A DNA stretch of 64,000 nt, taken from Acidobacteriota bacterium (GTDB taxonomy: Bacteria > Acidobacteriota > Holophagae > Holophagales > Holophagaceae). Shown here piece after piece: positions 11,285 through 20,020 of this stretch (positions are counted from its first letter, which is position 1; each line of letters starts with the position of its first letter). Location of the stretch: assembly GCA_021794095.1 (NCBI GenBank), contig JAJYRN010000002.1, positions 1 through 64,000 on the forward strand, given 5' to 3'. A model generated the notes under the pieces. The model did not search any database, was not told the DNA's origin, and saw only the letters and a program-made list of their open reading frames with translations. A program made the translations under genes and the position numbers.

Positions 11285-13093
11285 ATGGGCACCTACACTC
11301 GCCTCGGGTCGTACCTGCTGGCCTCGGAGCTCGCCGGAGATCCCCTGGGCGCCATTCATCGGGCCGTGGTGACCGCTGGCAACGGCTTCGACCGCCATGT
11401 GCTGGTGCGGGCCTTCAGCGAGGAACTGTTCCAGGCCGGCATCGGCACCCGGATCGCCGATGCCTCGCGGGTGGTCCCGCTGCTGGGGGGCGCGCGGCTC
11501 TTCGGCCAGGGCTACCGCGTGGAAGGCGGGAAGACACCGCATGTGGCCTGGGATTACGTCCCCGGGCGGAGCCTCGCCCAGCTCATCGAAAAGGCCCGCC
11601 ATGAGCAGATTCCCTTCGGCGTGGATCATGCCCTGACCGTGATCCAGGGCGTGGCCCAGGGTGTGGTCCAGATGCATGCCAAAGGCGTGAACCATGGCCT
11701 CCTCAGCCCCCACAGTGTGTGGGTGAGCTTCGAAGGGGCCACTCAGATCGTGGACGCTCCTTTTTCCGCGCTGGTCAAGGGCGTGCTGTCGAAGGCTCCG
11801 GGCGCCCGGCAGAAACTGGCCCCCTACCTTCAGGGCCCTGAGACCAATGCCGTGCAGCAGGATCTCTTTGCGCTGGGGGCCGTCCTCTACGAATTGCTGA
11901 CCTTCGAGCAGGTGCCGGTGGGGGGCGATCTCCAGGGTGCCCTGGACCGGGCCACGCTGAAGGCGGCGCAGGAGGAGGCTCCCCTGCCGGCGGAAATCCG
12001 GGCCTTCCTTGGCCGATTGATGCTGGGGCGCCAGCCTTTCACCACCATGGATGCATTCAATGCAGAACTCGAGCGGGTTCTCTACGACGGCGAGTACAGC
12101 CCCACGACGTTCAACATGGCGTTCTTTATGCACACCCTCTTCCGGGAAGAGAACGACCGCGATACCACGGCCATGAAGGCCGAGCAGGGCGACAACTACC
12201 TCGCCTACACGCCAGCGGGAGAAACCCTCCGGAGCGGCGCGACCCGGGTTCAGCACATTGATGGCCACGCCGAGGAACAGGCCAGCCAGAAGAACAAGAC
12301 CCTGCTCATCGCAGGCGGGGTGGCCGCCGTCGTGATCCTGGGGCTGGGTTACCTCTTCATGAACCGGCAGAAAGGGGTCCAGAAACAACTGGCGGATCTG
12401 CAGCTTCTCCAGGTCCAGATCCAGCAGCAGCAGGCCGACCTGAACGCCAAGGCCCAGGCGGAAGCCCAGAAGGCCACCGACATCCAGAAACAGCTTTCGG
12501 AAACCAAGTCCGCCGACGAGAAGGCCAAATTACAGAAGCAGCTGGCGGAAGCCCAACAGCGGAAGGCTGATATCGAGCAGCAGCAGGAAGCCGCCAAGCA
12601 GCACCAGCAGCAGCTGGCCGAGCAGCAGAAGGCGGCCGAGGCTCGTGCGGCGGCCGTGCCCCAGGTTGCTCCACCCCCGCCGCCTGCGCCCAAACCCGAA
12701 GCGCCCAAACCGGCCCCCATGCAGCCCGCGGCCAGCCCTGTGCCCGAGGCCGTGCCTGCCCCCCAGCCCGTTGCTCCCCAGCCCATCGCCCAAGCCCAGG
12801 TGGTGGAGACGCCGCCCCAGGTGGTGCGCCAGGTGGCACCGATCTTCCCCATCAGGGCCATGCAGATGCGCTGGGAACTCAACCAGGATCACAATGTCTT
12901 CCTGCGGGTCTACGTGGGCGAGCAGGGCCAGCCTCTGAAAGTCATGGTGAAGCAGGGCATCTCGGGCCCCTACGGGTTCGATGAAGCCGCCATTGACGCG
13001 GCCAACAAATCCACTTTCGCGCCCGCCACCCGCGACGGGAAGCCCATCCGCGCCTGGATTGAGATCCACTACCGCTTCCAGCGACAGCGGTAG
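11285..13093 (+). CDS. pseudokinase-TonB C-terminal domain fusion, single-pass membrane protein
   Basis: A 602-aa protein. Residues about 1-265 have the Ser/Thr protein kinase fold (LGSYLLASEL start, DLFALGAVLYELLT helix F) but the catalytic residues are gone: HRDLKPxN reads HGLLSPHSV, DFG reads DAP, and no VAIK-type lysine is evident. One membrane span lies at about 340-360, followed by a Gln/Ala/Lys-rich coiled coil to about 455, a Pro/Ala-rich stretch, and a TonB C-terminal domain from about 518 (FPIRAMQMRWEL to the end). The kinase-like part should be cytoplasmic and the TonB domain periplasmic, as in PASTA-kinase topology. It may sense or scaffold rather than phosphorylate. It stands alone, with no ExbBD nearby. 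Confidence 0.85.
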   Translation: MGTYTRLGSYLLASELAGDPLGAIHRAVVTAGNGFDRHVLVRAFSEELFQAGIGTRIADASRVVPLLGGARLFGQGYRVEGGKTPHVAWDYVPGRSLAQLIEKARHEQIPFGVDHALTVIQGVAQGVVQMHAKGVNHGLLSPHSVWVSFEGATQIVDAPFSALVKGVLSKAPGARQKLAPYLQGPETNAVQQDLFALGAVLYELLTFEQVPVGGDLQGALDRATLKAAQEEAPLPAEIRAFLGRLMLGRQPFTTMDAFNAELERVLYDGEYSPTTFNMAFFMHTLFREENDRDTTAMKAEQGDNYLAYTPAGETLRSGATRVQHIDGHAEEQASQKNKTLLIAGGVAAVVILGLGYLFMNRQKGVQKQLADLQLLQVQIQQQQADLNAKAQAEAQKATDIQKQLSETKSADEKAKLQKQLAEAQQRKADIEQQQEAAKQHQQQLAEQQKAAEARAAAVPQVAPPPPPAPKPEAPKPAPMQPAASPVPEAVPAPQPVAPQPIAQAQVVETPPQVVRQVAPIFPIRAMQMRWELNQDHNVFLRVYVGEQGQPLKVMVKQGISGPYGFDEAAIDAANKSTFAPATRDGKPIRAWIEIHYRFQRQR

Positions 13094-13102
13094 CTGAAAT
13101 CC

Positions 13103-13555
13103 TCAGATCGAGTGGGCCGCTTCGTTCGCGAGGCGGTCCACTCGCTCGTTCTCGGTGTGGCCGGCGTGGCCCCGCACCCAGCGGGCTTCCACCTGGTGGC
13201 GCGCCAACTGGGCATCCAGCGCCTGCCACAGGTCTGCATTGAGCACGGGCTTGCCGTCAGCCTTCTTCCAGCCGCGTCGCTTCCAGTCCTTCAGCCAGGC
13301 CTGGATCCCCTTCACGACGTACTGACTGTCGCTGCGAAGGTCCACCAGACAGGACTGGGTGAGGGCCTCCAGTCCACGGATCGCTGCCAGCAATTCCATG
13401 CGGTTGTTGGTGGTCTCCGGCTCGGCGCCGGAGGCTTCCTTTTCCTTCACGCCGGTGGCCGTGCGCACGCGCAGGAGGTACCCCCAGCCGCCCGGGCCTG
13501 GATTCCCGAGGCAGGCGCCGTCGCAGTAGAGCTCGACCTTCGGCCGGAGGCTCAT
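13103..13555 (-). CDS. rnhA: ribonuclease HI
   Basis: A 150-aa RNase HI cleaving RNA in RNA:DNA hybrids. The active-site residues are visible: Asp in [14 protein letters not shown], Glu in [10 protein letters not shown], Asp in [13 protein letters not shown], and the final Asp in [13 protein letters not shown]. The basic handle [15 protein letters not shown] is present. Length is normal. It follows the lysine aminotransferase on the same strand with an ATGA overlap, which suggests translational coupling. Confidence 0.95.
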   Translation of the reverse strand: MSLRPKVELYCDGACLGNPGPGGWGYLLRVRTATGVKEKEASGAEPETTNNRMELLAAIRGLEALTQSCLVDLRSDSQYVVKGIQAWLKDWKRRGWKKADGKPVLNADLWQALDAQLARHQVEARWVRGHAGHTENERVDRLANEAAHSI

Positions 13556-14904
13556 CCCACCGTCGCGGGCGCCGTGCGGGCGACTTCGGCCACAGAGGCC
13601 CGCAGCAGTTCCACACCCAGGTCCAGATCCTCCGTGGCAAGGTTCAGGGCCGGGCGGAAGCGCAGGCCCTTCCTGCCGGTGGAAAGGATCATCATGCCCA
13701 GGTCGTGGCCCTTGGCCACCACGGCGTTGCGAAGCTCGGGCGTGGCGAGGTCCAAGGCGCAGAAGAGGCCGAGGCCGCGGGGATTCGAGGTGATCTCGGG
13801 GAAGTCCCGGTGGATCTCCTGGAGCCCTTTGAGGAGGCGGTCACCCTGCTTCACGCTGTAGTCCAGGAGGTTTTCCTCCTGGATGACTTCGATGATGCGG
13901 GTGCCGCGCACCATGTCCACCAGATTGCCGCCCCAGGTGCTGTTGATGCGGCTGGGCACCTTGAAGACGCTGTCCACTTCGTCAAGCCGGCGGCCGGCGG
14001 CGATACCGCAGGCCTGGGTCTTCTTGCCGAAACTGATGATGTCGGGCTGGACGTCGAACCACTGGTGGGCCCACCACTTGCCGGTAGCGCCGAAGCCCGT
14101 CTGCACCTCGTCGAAGATGAGCAGGAACTCATGGCGATCGGCCAGCTCGCGGAGCTTCCGCAGGAACTCACCGCGGAAATGGTTGTCGCCACCTTCGCCC
14201 TGGATGGGCTCGATGATGAGGCAGGCGATGTCATCGGGATTCTGGGCGACGGCGGCCTCAATGGCGGCGACGGCTTCCGCTTCGGCGGCCTCAGCCTTCG
14301 CGATGTTGGCCGCGTCCTGGGGGAACGCGATCTTGGGATTGGGCATGCGCGGCCAATCGAACATGGGGAAGTACTGGTACTTCCGGGGATCGGCCGTGTT
14401 GGTGAGGCTCAGGGTATAGCCGCTGCGGCCGTGGAAAGCCTCGCGGAAATGGATGACTTTCGAACCCTTCTCCCCCTTGCCGGCCGCCAGGTTCTTGCGG
14501 ACCTTCCAATCGAACGCGGCCTTGAGGGCGTTCTCCACGGCGAGCGAACCGCCGTCAATCCAGAACAGATGCGGAAGGTAGTCGGGGGCGGCCTGGGAAC
14601 CGAAGGCTTCGACCCATTCCGCATAGGCGGTGGTGTAGATATCGGAATTCGCGGGCTTGTGGACCGCGATGGCGCCGAGGCGGGCCTGGAAGGCCGGTTC
14701 GGTCAGCCGGGGATGGTTGTGTCCCAGGGGCGCCGTGGCGAAAAAGGTGTAGAAATCGAGGTATTTTCGGCCATCCCGGGCATCCACGATCCAGGAACCG
14801 TGGGATTTCTCCAGATCCATGACCAGATGGAACCCATCCACCAGGATGTGGCGGCCCAGGGTGTCGAAGACGTTCTCGGGAGTGACCGGGATGGGGTGGG
14901 ACAT
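13552..14904 (-). CDS. lat: L-lysine 6-transaminase (class III aminotransferase)
   Basis: A 450-aa PLP enzyme of the class III fold. The block [17 protein letters not shown], the [15 protein letters not shown] region, [15 protein letters not shown] and the PLP-lysine region [10 protein letters not shown] match the L-lysine epsilon-aminotransferase (LAT) branch rather than ornithine or acetylornithine enzymes. LAT moves the epsilon-amino group of lysine to 2-oxoglutarate, giving a semialdehyde that cyclises to piperideine-6-carboxylate. ATG 14904 is chosen because an AGGTG lies 4 nt upstream and the chain begins MSHPIPV; an earlier in-frame ATG at 14958 lacks such a site. No lysine catabolic partner genes are visible. 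Confidence 0.85.
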   Translation of the reverse strand: MSHPIPVTPENVFDTLGRHILVDGFHLVMDLEKSHGSWIVDARDGRKYLDFYTFFATAPLGHNHPRLTEPAFQARLGAIAVHKPANSDIYTTAYAEWVEAFGSQAAPDYLPHLFWIDGGSLAVENALKAAFDWKVRKNLAAGKGEKGSKVIHFREAFHGRSGYTLSLTNTADPRKYQYFPMFDWPRMPNPKIAFPQDAANIAKAEAAEAEAVAAIEAAVAQNPDDIACLIIEPIQGEGGDNHFRGEFLRKLRELADRHEFLLIFDEVQTGFGATGKWWAHQWFDVQPDIISFGKKTQACGIAAGRRLDEVDSVFKVPSRINSTWGGNLVDMVRGTRIIEVIQEENLLDYSVKQGDRLLKGLQEIHRDFPEITSNPRGLGLFCALDLATPELRNAVVAKGHDLGMMILSTGRKGLRFRPALNLATEDLDLGVELLRASVAEVARTAPATVG

Positions 14905-14956
14905 GGTGCACCTCGTAGCCTGGCCAGTGTACGGTTCAGGAAGGATGGAGGCGGTC

Positions 14957-15391
14957 ATGATCCCCTGGGTGCTGGTTCAAGACGGGCCCCTGGACCCAAT
15001 GGCTTTACGAAGTGTCATGGAGGATCCCCATGCGGGTGCCCTGGTGCTCTTCGAGGGGCGTGCCCGGGACCACCATGAGGGTCGGCCGGTACTGGAGCTG
15101 GCCTATGAAGCGTACGTGCCCATGGCGGAGAAAGAATTGGGCCTGTTGCGGGAGCGGGCCATCGAGCGCTACGGCCTGACGCGCTGCGCCATCCACCACC
15201 GCATCGGTGTCGTGCCGCTCACGGAGGCCGCCGTCCTCGTGGCCACCAGCAGCGCCCACCGGGCCGAGAGCTTCCAGGCCGCGGCCTGGATCATGGACGA
15301 GATCAAACAGCGCGTGCCCATCTGGAAGCGCGAAAAGTACCGCGATGGGGGCGAGAGCTGGGTGGAATGCACGCACCGGTTCCAGATGTAG
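14957..15391 (+). CDS. moaE: molybdopterin synthase catalytic subunit MoaE
   Basis: A 144-aa large subunit of molybdopterin synthase, which adds sulfur from MoaD thiocarboxylate to cyclic pyranopterin monophosphate. GALVLFEGRARDHHEG, LAYEAYVPMAEKEL, HRIGVVPL and the catalytic lysine region KQRVPIWKREKYRDG are present. ATG 14957 has GGAGG 5 nt upstream and is preferred over ATG 14945. No other moa gene lies nearby, so the pathway is dispersed. It is divergent from lat and convergent with murG. Confidence 0.93.
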   Translation: MIPWVLVQDGPLDPMALRSVMEDPHAGALVLFEGRARDHHEGRPVLELAYEAYVPMAEKELGLLRERAIERYGLTRCAIHHRIGVVPLTEAAVLVATSSAHRAESFQAAAWIMDEIKQRVPIWKREKYRDGGESWVECTHRFQM

Positions 15392-15400
15392 GTCTGCCGT

Positions 15401-16480
15401 TCAGGCTCGTTGGGCCAGGTCATCCAGGCAGGCCTCGACGGCGCGGTTGGGTGCGGGGGCGCCCGCCAGGTGGAGGCGGGCTTCGGGATCGGCCATGAGG
15501 TCCCGGCACCGGGCCAGGAGGCGCGCCGGGAAGTCCGGGCCCTGGCCTTCGATCACGGCGCGGCCAGCCTCAGCCAGGGCGCGGGCATTCATGAGCTGAT
15601 GCCCATGGGCGGCGGTGGGCAGGGGGACGAGAATGGCCCCCCGCCCGGCAGCCATCAGTTCGGCGCAGGTGCTGGCGCCGGAGCGGCTGAGGAGGAGGCA
15701 GGCCTCCTCCATGGCCTCGTCCATGCGCTCGAGAAAAGGGACGAGGTGGTGATGGGGGTGGCGGGGGCGCGCCTCCAGGCGCGTGAACTCAGTGGAACCC
15801 GTCTGTTGGAGGATCTCCCAGTCGGGGAAGGCCTCGAGGAGCGCGGTACCGATCTCCAGCACCGCCTCATTGATGGCCCGGGCGCCGCCGCTGCCCCCGA
15901 GGACCAGGAGGCGGAAGGGGGGGTGCAACTCCCCGGCAGGCCGGAACGTGCGGAGGAAGGCACCCCGTACGGGCGTGCCTACGGTGAGGCAATCCGCACC
16001 GGGGAGCAGGTCGCGCGCGGCCTCCAGGCCGCACCAGACCCGGCGTGCCTTCGGCGCCACCAGGCGGATCAGGGCCCCGGGCGCGGCGTTGCTTTCGTGG
16101 AGAAAATACGGGATGCCCAGGCTCCGGGCGGCCAGCAGGGCCGGGGCGGCGCCGTACCCGCCCGTTCCGATCACCGCCCAGGGCCGCTGCTGCCGCCAGA
16201 GTCCTTTGAGGTAGGAGGTGGCCCGCCAGAGTTTCCAGGCGGAACGGGCCGCGCGAAGGGGGGAGCGACCCAGGAAGCCCTCCACATCCAGCAACAGGTG
16301 GGGCCAGGGGCTTTCCGGCAGACGGCGGGCCTCGATGCCGCGCTGGGCGCCCACGAAGGTGACCGGCCGCTCCGGCCAGCGGGCCCGGGCGCCCTCCGCC
16401 AGGGCCACGGCCGGGAAGAAGTGCCCGCCGGTGCCGCCGCCGGTAAAGACCAGGGCCTGGGTGAAGTCGGGTGGAAGCAT
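15401..16480 (-). CDS. murG: UDP-GlcNAc:undecaprenyl-PP-MurNAc-pentapeptide GlcNAc transferase MurG
   Basis: A 359-aa GT28 glycosyltransferase converting lipid I to lipid II at the inner face of the cytoplasmic membrane. The glycine loop FTGGGTGGHFFPA, the GTGGYGAAPALLAA loop, HESNAAPG and the donor-site region LVLGGSGGARAINE...SRSGASTCAELMAAGR are all seen. Length is standard. Here murG stands alone between moaE and etfB, while murC is 18 kb away, so the usual dcw cluster is split. Confidence 0.95.
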   Translation of the reverse strand: MLPPDFTQALVFTGGGTGGHFFPAVALAEGARARWPERPVTFVGAQRGIEARRLPESPWPHLLLDVEGFLGRSPLRAARSAWKLWRATSYLKGLWRQQRPWAVIGTGGYGAAPALLAARSLGIPYFLHESNAAPGALIRLVAPKARRVWCGLEAARDLLPGADCLTVGTPVRGAFLRTFRPAGELHPPFRLLVLGGSGGARAINEAVLEIGTALLEAFPDWEILQQTGSTEFTRLEARPRHPHHHLVPFLERMDEAMEEACLLLSRSGASTCAELMAAGRGAILVPLPTAAHGHQLMNARALAEAGRAVIEGQGPDFPARLLARCRDLMADPEARLHLAGAPAPNRAVEACLDDLAQRA

Positions 16481-16541
16481 GGAATCAGGCTACCCGGAGT
16501 CGGTGAACGCAGGAATGGCGCAGCTGTGCATAATGAATCCA

Positions 16542-16584
16542 GAGGTCGTCAGACCTCCGCCACATTCGACTGAACGGTTCAGTC
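16542..16584 (+). promoter_or_regulatory. double inverted repeat, probable operator upstream of etfBA
   Basis: Two inverted repeats lie between murG and etfB. The first is a 6-bp pair (GAGGTC 16542-16547, GACCTC 16552-16557). The second is a perfect 8-bp pair around one base, GACTGAAC G GTTCAGTC (16568-16584), 36 nt before the etfB ATG. A CATAAT at 16529-16534 could be a -10, placing both repeats just downstream of the transcription start. The size and symmetry fit a TetR-type repressor site. No T-tract follows, so termination is unlikely. Confidence 0.6.
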
Positions 16585-16620
16585 CGGGCCTCCGAAAGGG
16601 GGCGTGTCCCAGGAGCATCC

Positions 16621-17370
16621 ATGAAGATCCTCGTCGCCCTCAAACAGGTCCCCGACACGGAGACCAAGATCAAGGTTGCCGCCGATGGCCGGTCCCTGGA
16701 CCCGGCGGATGTCAAATGGATCACCGGGCCCTACGACGAGTACGCCCTGGAGGAGGCTATCCGCATCAAGGAAGCCAAGGGCGCGGACGTGGTGGCCCTT
16801 TCCGTGGGCGGTGACAGCGCCAAGGAAGTGCTGCGCAACGCGCTGGCCCTGGGGGCCGACAGCGCCGTGCTGCTGAAGGGCGATGGGCAGGGCGATGCGT
16901 TCGCCGTGGCCCAGATGATTGCCGCTTTCGCCCAGGGCAAGGGCTTCGACCTCATCTTCTGCGGCAATAAGGGCATCGGGGGCGACAACGCCGCCATGGG
17001 CCCCATGCTGGCCGAACTCATGGGCATCGCCCAGGCCAACGTCATCGTGAAGCTCGAACTGGGCCAGGGCACCTTCCGGGCCGAGCGCGAGATTGAGGGT
17101 GGCAGCGAAGTGGTGGAAGGCGCCCTGCCGGCCGTCATCACCGCCCAGAAGGGCCTGAACGAGCCCCGCTACGCCAGCCTCAAGGGCATCATGGCGGCCA
17201 AGAAGAAGACCATCGAGGAACTGGACGCCACCTCCGCTCCGGCAGTGGCCGTGGTGAGCAGCCTGGCCCTGCCGCCGGAGCGGCCTGCGGGCCGTCTGCT
17301 GGCGGGTGAGCCCGCGGCCCAGGCTCAGGCCCTGCTCCAGGCGCTCAAGGACGAAGCCAAGGTCTTCTAG
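16621..17370 (+). CDS. etfB: electron transfer flavoprotein beta subunit
   Basis: A 249-aa ETF beta subunit (FixA family). MKILVALKQVPDTETKIKV, the NPYDEYALEEA-like ITGPYDEYALEEAIRIKE block, and GNKGIGGDNAAMGPMLAELMG are characteristic. With EtfA it carries electrons from acyl-CoA dehydrogenases, such as the one at 58576, to the quinone pool or other acceptors. It lies 40 nt upstream of etfA on the same strand and downstream of a palindromic operator-like site. Confidence 0.96.
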   Translation: MKILVALKQVPDTETKIKVAADGRSLDPADVKWITGPYDEYALEEAIRIKEAKGADVVALSVGGDSAKEVLRNALALGADSAVLLKGDGQGDAFAVAQMIAAFAQGKGFDLIFCGNKGIGGDNAAMGPMLAELMGIAQANVIVKLELGQGTFRAEREIEGGSEVVEGALPAVITAQKGLNEPRYASLKGIMAAKKKTIEELDATSAPAVAVVSSLALPPERPAGRLLAGEPAAQAQALLQALKDEAKVF

Positions 17371-17410
17371 GCGAACCCCTCCGACCGAACCCCATTCGAA
17401 AGGACCACCC

Positions 17411-18382
17411 ATGATTCTCGTGTTCTGTGAACTGAAGGACGGCAAGATCCGCAAGCCCAGCACCGAGGCCCTGAGCGCAGGCCGCCGCCTCGCGGACGCC
17501 TCGGGCCAGCCCCTTGGCGCCCTGTTCGCGGGCGCCTCCTGCGCCGGTGCCGCGGAGGCCGCCAAGTACGGCGCGGATGTGATCCTCACCGCTGAAGGCG
17601 CCACCCTCGGTTCCTATTCCAGCGATGCCTACGCGCAGCTGGTGGCCGACGCCGTGAAGGCAAAGGGTGCCACCGTGCTGCTGGCGGGCGCCACTGCCAT
17701 GGGCAAGGATGTGGCTCCCCGCGCCGCCGCGCGCATGGGCGCGGGCTATGCCTCCGATGTGACGGGCCTCTCCATGGTGGAGGGCAAGCTCCAGGCCGTG
17801 CGCCCGGTCTATGCCGGCAAAGCCTTCGCCACCATCACCTTCACCAGTGCGGTGCAGGTGGCCAGCACCCGGCCGAATGTCTTCCCCGTGGTCGAGAAGG
17901 CGGGCCCCGGCGCCGTGGAATCGGTCCCCGCCCCCGCCGGGGATTTCAAGTCCGTGGTGAAGGAGATCCTGGCCAAGGCCGGCGGCAAGGTGGACCTCAC
18001 CGAGGCCAACGTCATCATCTCCGGCGGCCGTGGCATGAAGAACGGCGACAACTTCAAGATTCTGGAAGAGCTGGCGGATGCCCTGGGTGGCGTCGTCGGC
18101 GCCTCCCGGGCGGCGGTGGATGCGGACTGGGGCCTGCCTCACAGCATGCAGGTGGGCCAGACGGGCAAGGTCGTGAGCCCCACCCTCTACATCGCCTGCG
18201 GCATCAGCGGCGCCATCCAGCACCTTGCCGGCATGAGCGGTTCGAAATTCATCGTGGCCATCAACAAGGATCCGGAGGCTCCCATCTTCAAGGTGGCCAG
18301 CTACGGGATCGTGGGCGATCTCTTCGATGTCGTTCCCGAACTCACCAAGGCCGCCAAGGCCATGGGTGTTGGCAAGGGGTGA
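17411..18382 (+). CDS. etfA: electron transfer flavoprotein alpha subunit
   Basis: A 323-aa ETF alpha subunit (FixB family). The C-terminal FAD-binding domain shows [45 protein letters not shown]-type sequence (from 18095), [12 protein letters not shown] and [18 protein letters not shown] 17411 follows an AAAGGA about 8 nt upstream. It forms an operon with etfB, and a GAAA-capped hairpin lies 24 nt after the stop. Confidence 0.96.
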   Translation: MILVFCELKDGKIRKPSTEALSAGRRLADASGQPLGALFAGASCAGAAEAAKYGADVILTAEGATLGSYSSDAYAQLVADAVKAKGATVLLAGATAMGKDVAPRAAARMGAGYASDVTGLSMVEGKLQAVRPVYAGKAFATITFTSAVQVASTRPNVFPVVEKAGPGAVESVPAPAGDFKSVVKEILAKAGGKVDLTEANVIISGGRGMKNGDNFKILEELADALGGVVGASRAAVDADWGLPHSMQVGQTGKVVSPTLYIACGISGAIQHLAGMSGSKFIVAINKDPEAPIFKVASYGIVGDLFDVVPELTKAAKAMGVGKG

Positions 18383-18405
18383 TTCCCCGATCCCTCGCCC
18401 CGTCT

Positions 18406-18427
18406 GCGCCCGGCGAAAGCCGGGCGC
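18406..18427 (+). terminator. hairpin with GAAA tetraloop between etfA and a convergent gene
   Basis: A perfect 9-bp stem (GCGCCCGGC / GCCGGGCGC) closed by a GAAA tetraloop lies between the convergent ends of etfA and the 75-aa gene. There is no T-tract on either strand, so it may act as a bidirectional terminator or 3'-end stabiliser. Confidence 0.6.
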
Positions 18428-18433
18428 GCGCGT

Positions 18434-18661
18434 TCAGGCGGGATCAAAGCCTTCGTCCAGCAGGAAGTCGCGGGCGTCTTCGGGGTCGCCGAAGCGGGCA
18501 ATGATGGCGTCGCCTTCCCGCGCATCGCCATCCAACTCGTCCAGGCGGTTGCGTTCCCGGATGATGCAGGCGCCGCCGATCTCATCCAGCCCGTACTGGA
18601 CCAGTTCCCAGACGGTGCCGTGTTCGTCCTGCCAGAGTTCCACGTGCAGATCGGTGGTCAT
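18434..18661 (-). CDS. small acidic protein of unknown function
   Basis: A 75-aa acidic protein (many Asp/Glu, no signal or membrane segment) that I do not recognise. The ATG is preceded by GGAGGCGGAG, a strong ribosome site, and codon use matches neighbouring genes. It lies 36 nt downstream of the cNMP-FHA gene on the same strand and may be co-transcribed with it. The C-terminal ARFGDPEDARDFLLDEGFD looks helical. Confidence 0.65.
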   Translation of the reverse strand: MTTDLHVELWQDEHGTVWELVQYGLDEIGGACIIRERNRLDELDGDAREGDAIIARFGDPEDARDFLLDEGFDPA

Positions 18662-18697
18662 CTCCGCCTCCCTGGGCTCGACTGCGCCGCGGGAAGG

Positions 18698-19429
18698 TTA
18701 CGTCCGTTCAAAGAACAGCACCACCATGCCGAAGCCGACACGGTCGCCGTGCTTCAACTCCCGGGGTTCCCCGGGCTGGATGCGTTCGCCGCGGATGAAG
18801 GTGCCGTTGGCCACGCCGTGCTCTTCGAGCAGGAAATAGCGTTCGTGCTCGCACAGGATCCGCGCGTGGCGGCGGGAGACGCTCAGGTTGTGATCCTCTT
18901 CGGTGAGATCAATGTCCGGATGCACGCCCGTGCTCGGATCGTACCGGCCGATGAGGGAGCCATGGGACAGGATGGGGTAGGGCCGGCCGCTCAGCACGGA
19001 CACCAGGTTGGCCACGGGGCCCTGGGTCGCCGGATGGGCTGCCTTGCTGGTTTCCAGGGTTTCCACCCGTTCGCCCAGCTCGCGGTGGCGCTGGGCCAGC
19101 CGCTGCATCATCTTCACGGACACTTCCGGATTCTGGCGGATCATGCGCAGAAAGGTGCCCCGGTTGATGGCGATGAGATCCGAGTCCTCCAGGGCCAGGG
19201 CCGTGTGCTGGCGGGGCAGGGCTTCCAGCAGGCTGCCTTCGCCGAAGAAGTCGCCCTTGCCGAGTTCCTCGACCCAATCGCCTTTGGGCTCCTCTGAGAC
19301 GTACAGGCGCACCTTGCCCCCGAGGATGATGTACATCTGCTGGGCCATCTCACCTTTGCGGAAGATGACCTCCCCCTCGCGGAAGCGCAGCTTGCTCTGA
19401 TCAATGAAGCTCGGTTCGGCCATGGGCAT
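18698..19429 (-). CDS. cyclic-nucleotide-binding domain plus FHA domain protein
   Basis: A 243-aa cytosolic signalling adaptor. Residues about 10-125 are a CRP-type cNMP domain (FREGEVIFRKGEMAQQMYII, GDFFGEGSLLE), without a DNA-binding domain. Residues about 150-240 are a forkhead-associated domain (LIGRYDPSTGV, SVSRRHARI, NGTFIRG) that binds phosphothreonine peptides. This pairing could join small-molecule sensing to Ser/Thr phosphorylation. The start may be ATG 19429 or ATG 19423; neither has a clear ribosome site. Confidence 0.85.
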   Translation of the reverse strand: MPMAEPSFIDQSKLRFREGEVIFRKGEMAQQMYIILGGKVRLYVSEEPKGDWVEELGKGDFFGEGSLLEALPRQHTALALEDSDLIAINRGTFLRMIRQNPEVSVKMMQRLAQRHRELGERVETLETSKAAHPATQGPVANLVSVLSGRPYPILSHGSLIGRYDPSTGVHPDIDLTEEDHNLSVSRRHARILCEHERYFLLEEHGVANGTFIRGERIQPGEPRELKHGDRVGFGMVVLFFERT

Positions 19430-19476
19430 CCCAAGGTGTGCCTAACTCTACCCCAGCGACTGTCCGGGATGGAATG

Positions 19477-19995
19477 TCACCTCACACCGGGGCCGAACAC
19501 CCGGGCGACCAGCCCCTCCAGGAGCCGGGCCTCGGCGGCGCTGAAGCCCGCCGGATGGGTGGAATCGAGATCCAGCACCGCCTCCAGCCGGCCCTGGATC
19601 CGGACCGGAATCACCAGTTCGCTGCGGGTGGTCCCATCGCAGGCGATGTGGCCGGGAAAGGCGTGGACATCCGGCACCAGCTGGGTGGTTTCCGTGCGGG
19701 CGCAGGCCCCGCAGACGCCGCGGCTGAAGGGAATGCGCAGGCAGCCCATGCCGCCCTGGTAGGGGCCCACGGCGAGCAGGTCCTCGCCGATGCGGCGGTA
19801 GAAGCCACACCAGTTGCTCTGGACGAGGGTGTCCCACAGGAGGCAAGCGAGGGTGGCCTGCGCGGCCACGGCGTCCGTTTCGCCCGCCAAGGCTGCTTCG
19901 ATCTGGGGGAGGGCGGCCTCAAGCCGCGCCAACCGTTCCGCTTCCGGGAGCAGGGTGCCCCGCGCCACCTTCGCCAGCAGGATGCCCTCGCTCAT
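19477..19995 (-). CDS. msrC: free methionine-R-sulfoxide reductase (GAF type)
   Basis: A 172-aa GAF-domain enzyme reducing free methionine-(R)-sulfoxide. The three redox cysteines of the fRMsr family are in place: Cys85 (GGMGCLRIP), Cys95 (RGVCGACA) and Cys119 (GHIACD), with the diagnostic DVHAFPGHIACD block and SELVIPV. Length is normal. It is divergent from lpxK, with only 25 nt between start codons. Confidence 0.93.
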   Translation of the reverse strand: MSEGILLAKVARGTLLPEAERLARLEAALPQIEAALAGETDAVAAQATLACLLWDTLVQSNWCGFYRRIGEDLLAVGPYQGGMGCLRIPFSRGVCGACARTETTQLVPDVHAFPGHIACDGTTRSELVIPVRIQGRLEAVLDLDSTHPAGFSAAEARLLEGLVARVFGPGVR

Positions 19996-20020
19996 GCTCC
20001 CCCTCCGCTATGCTCATGCC

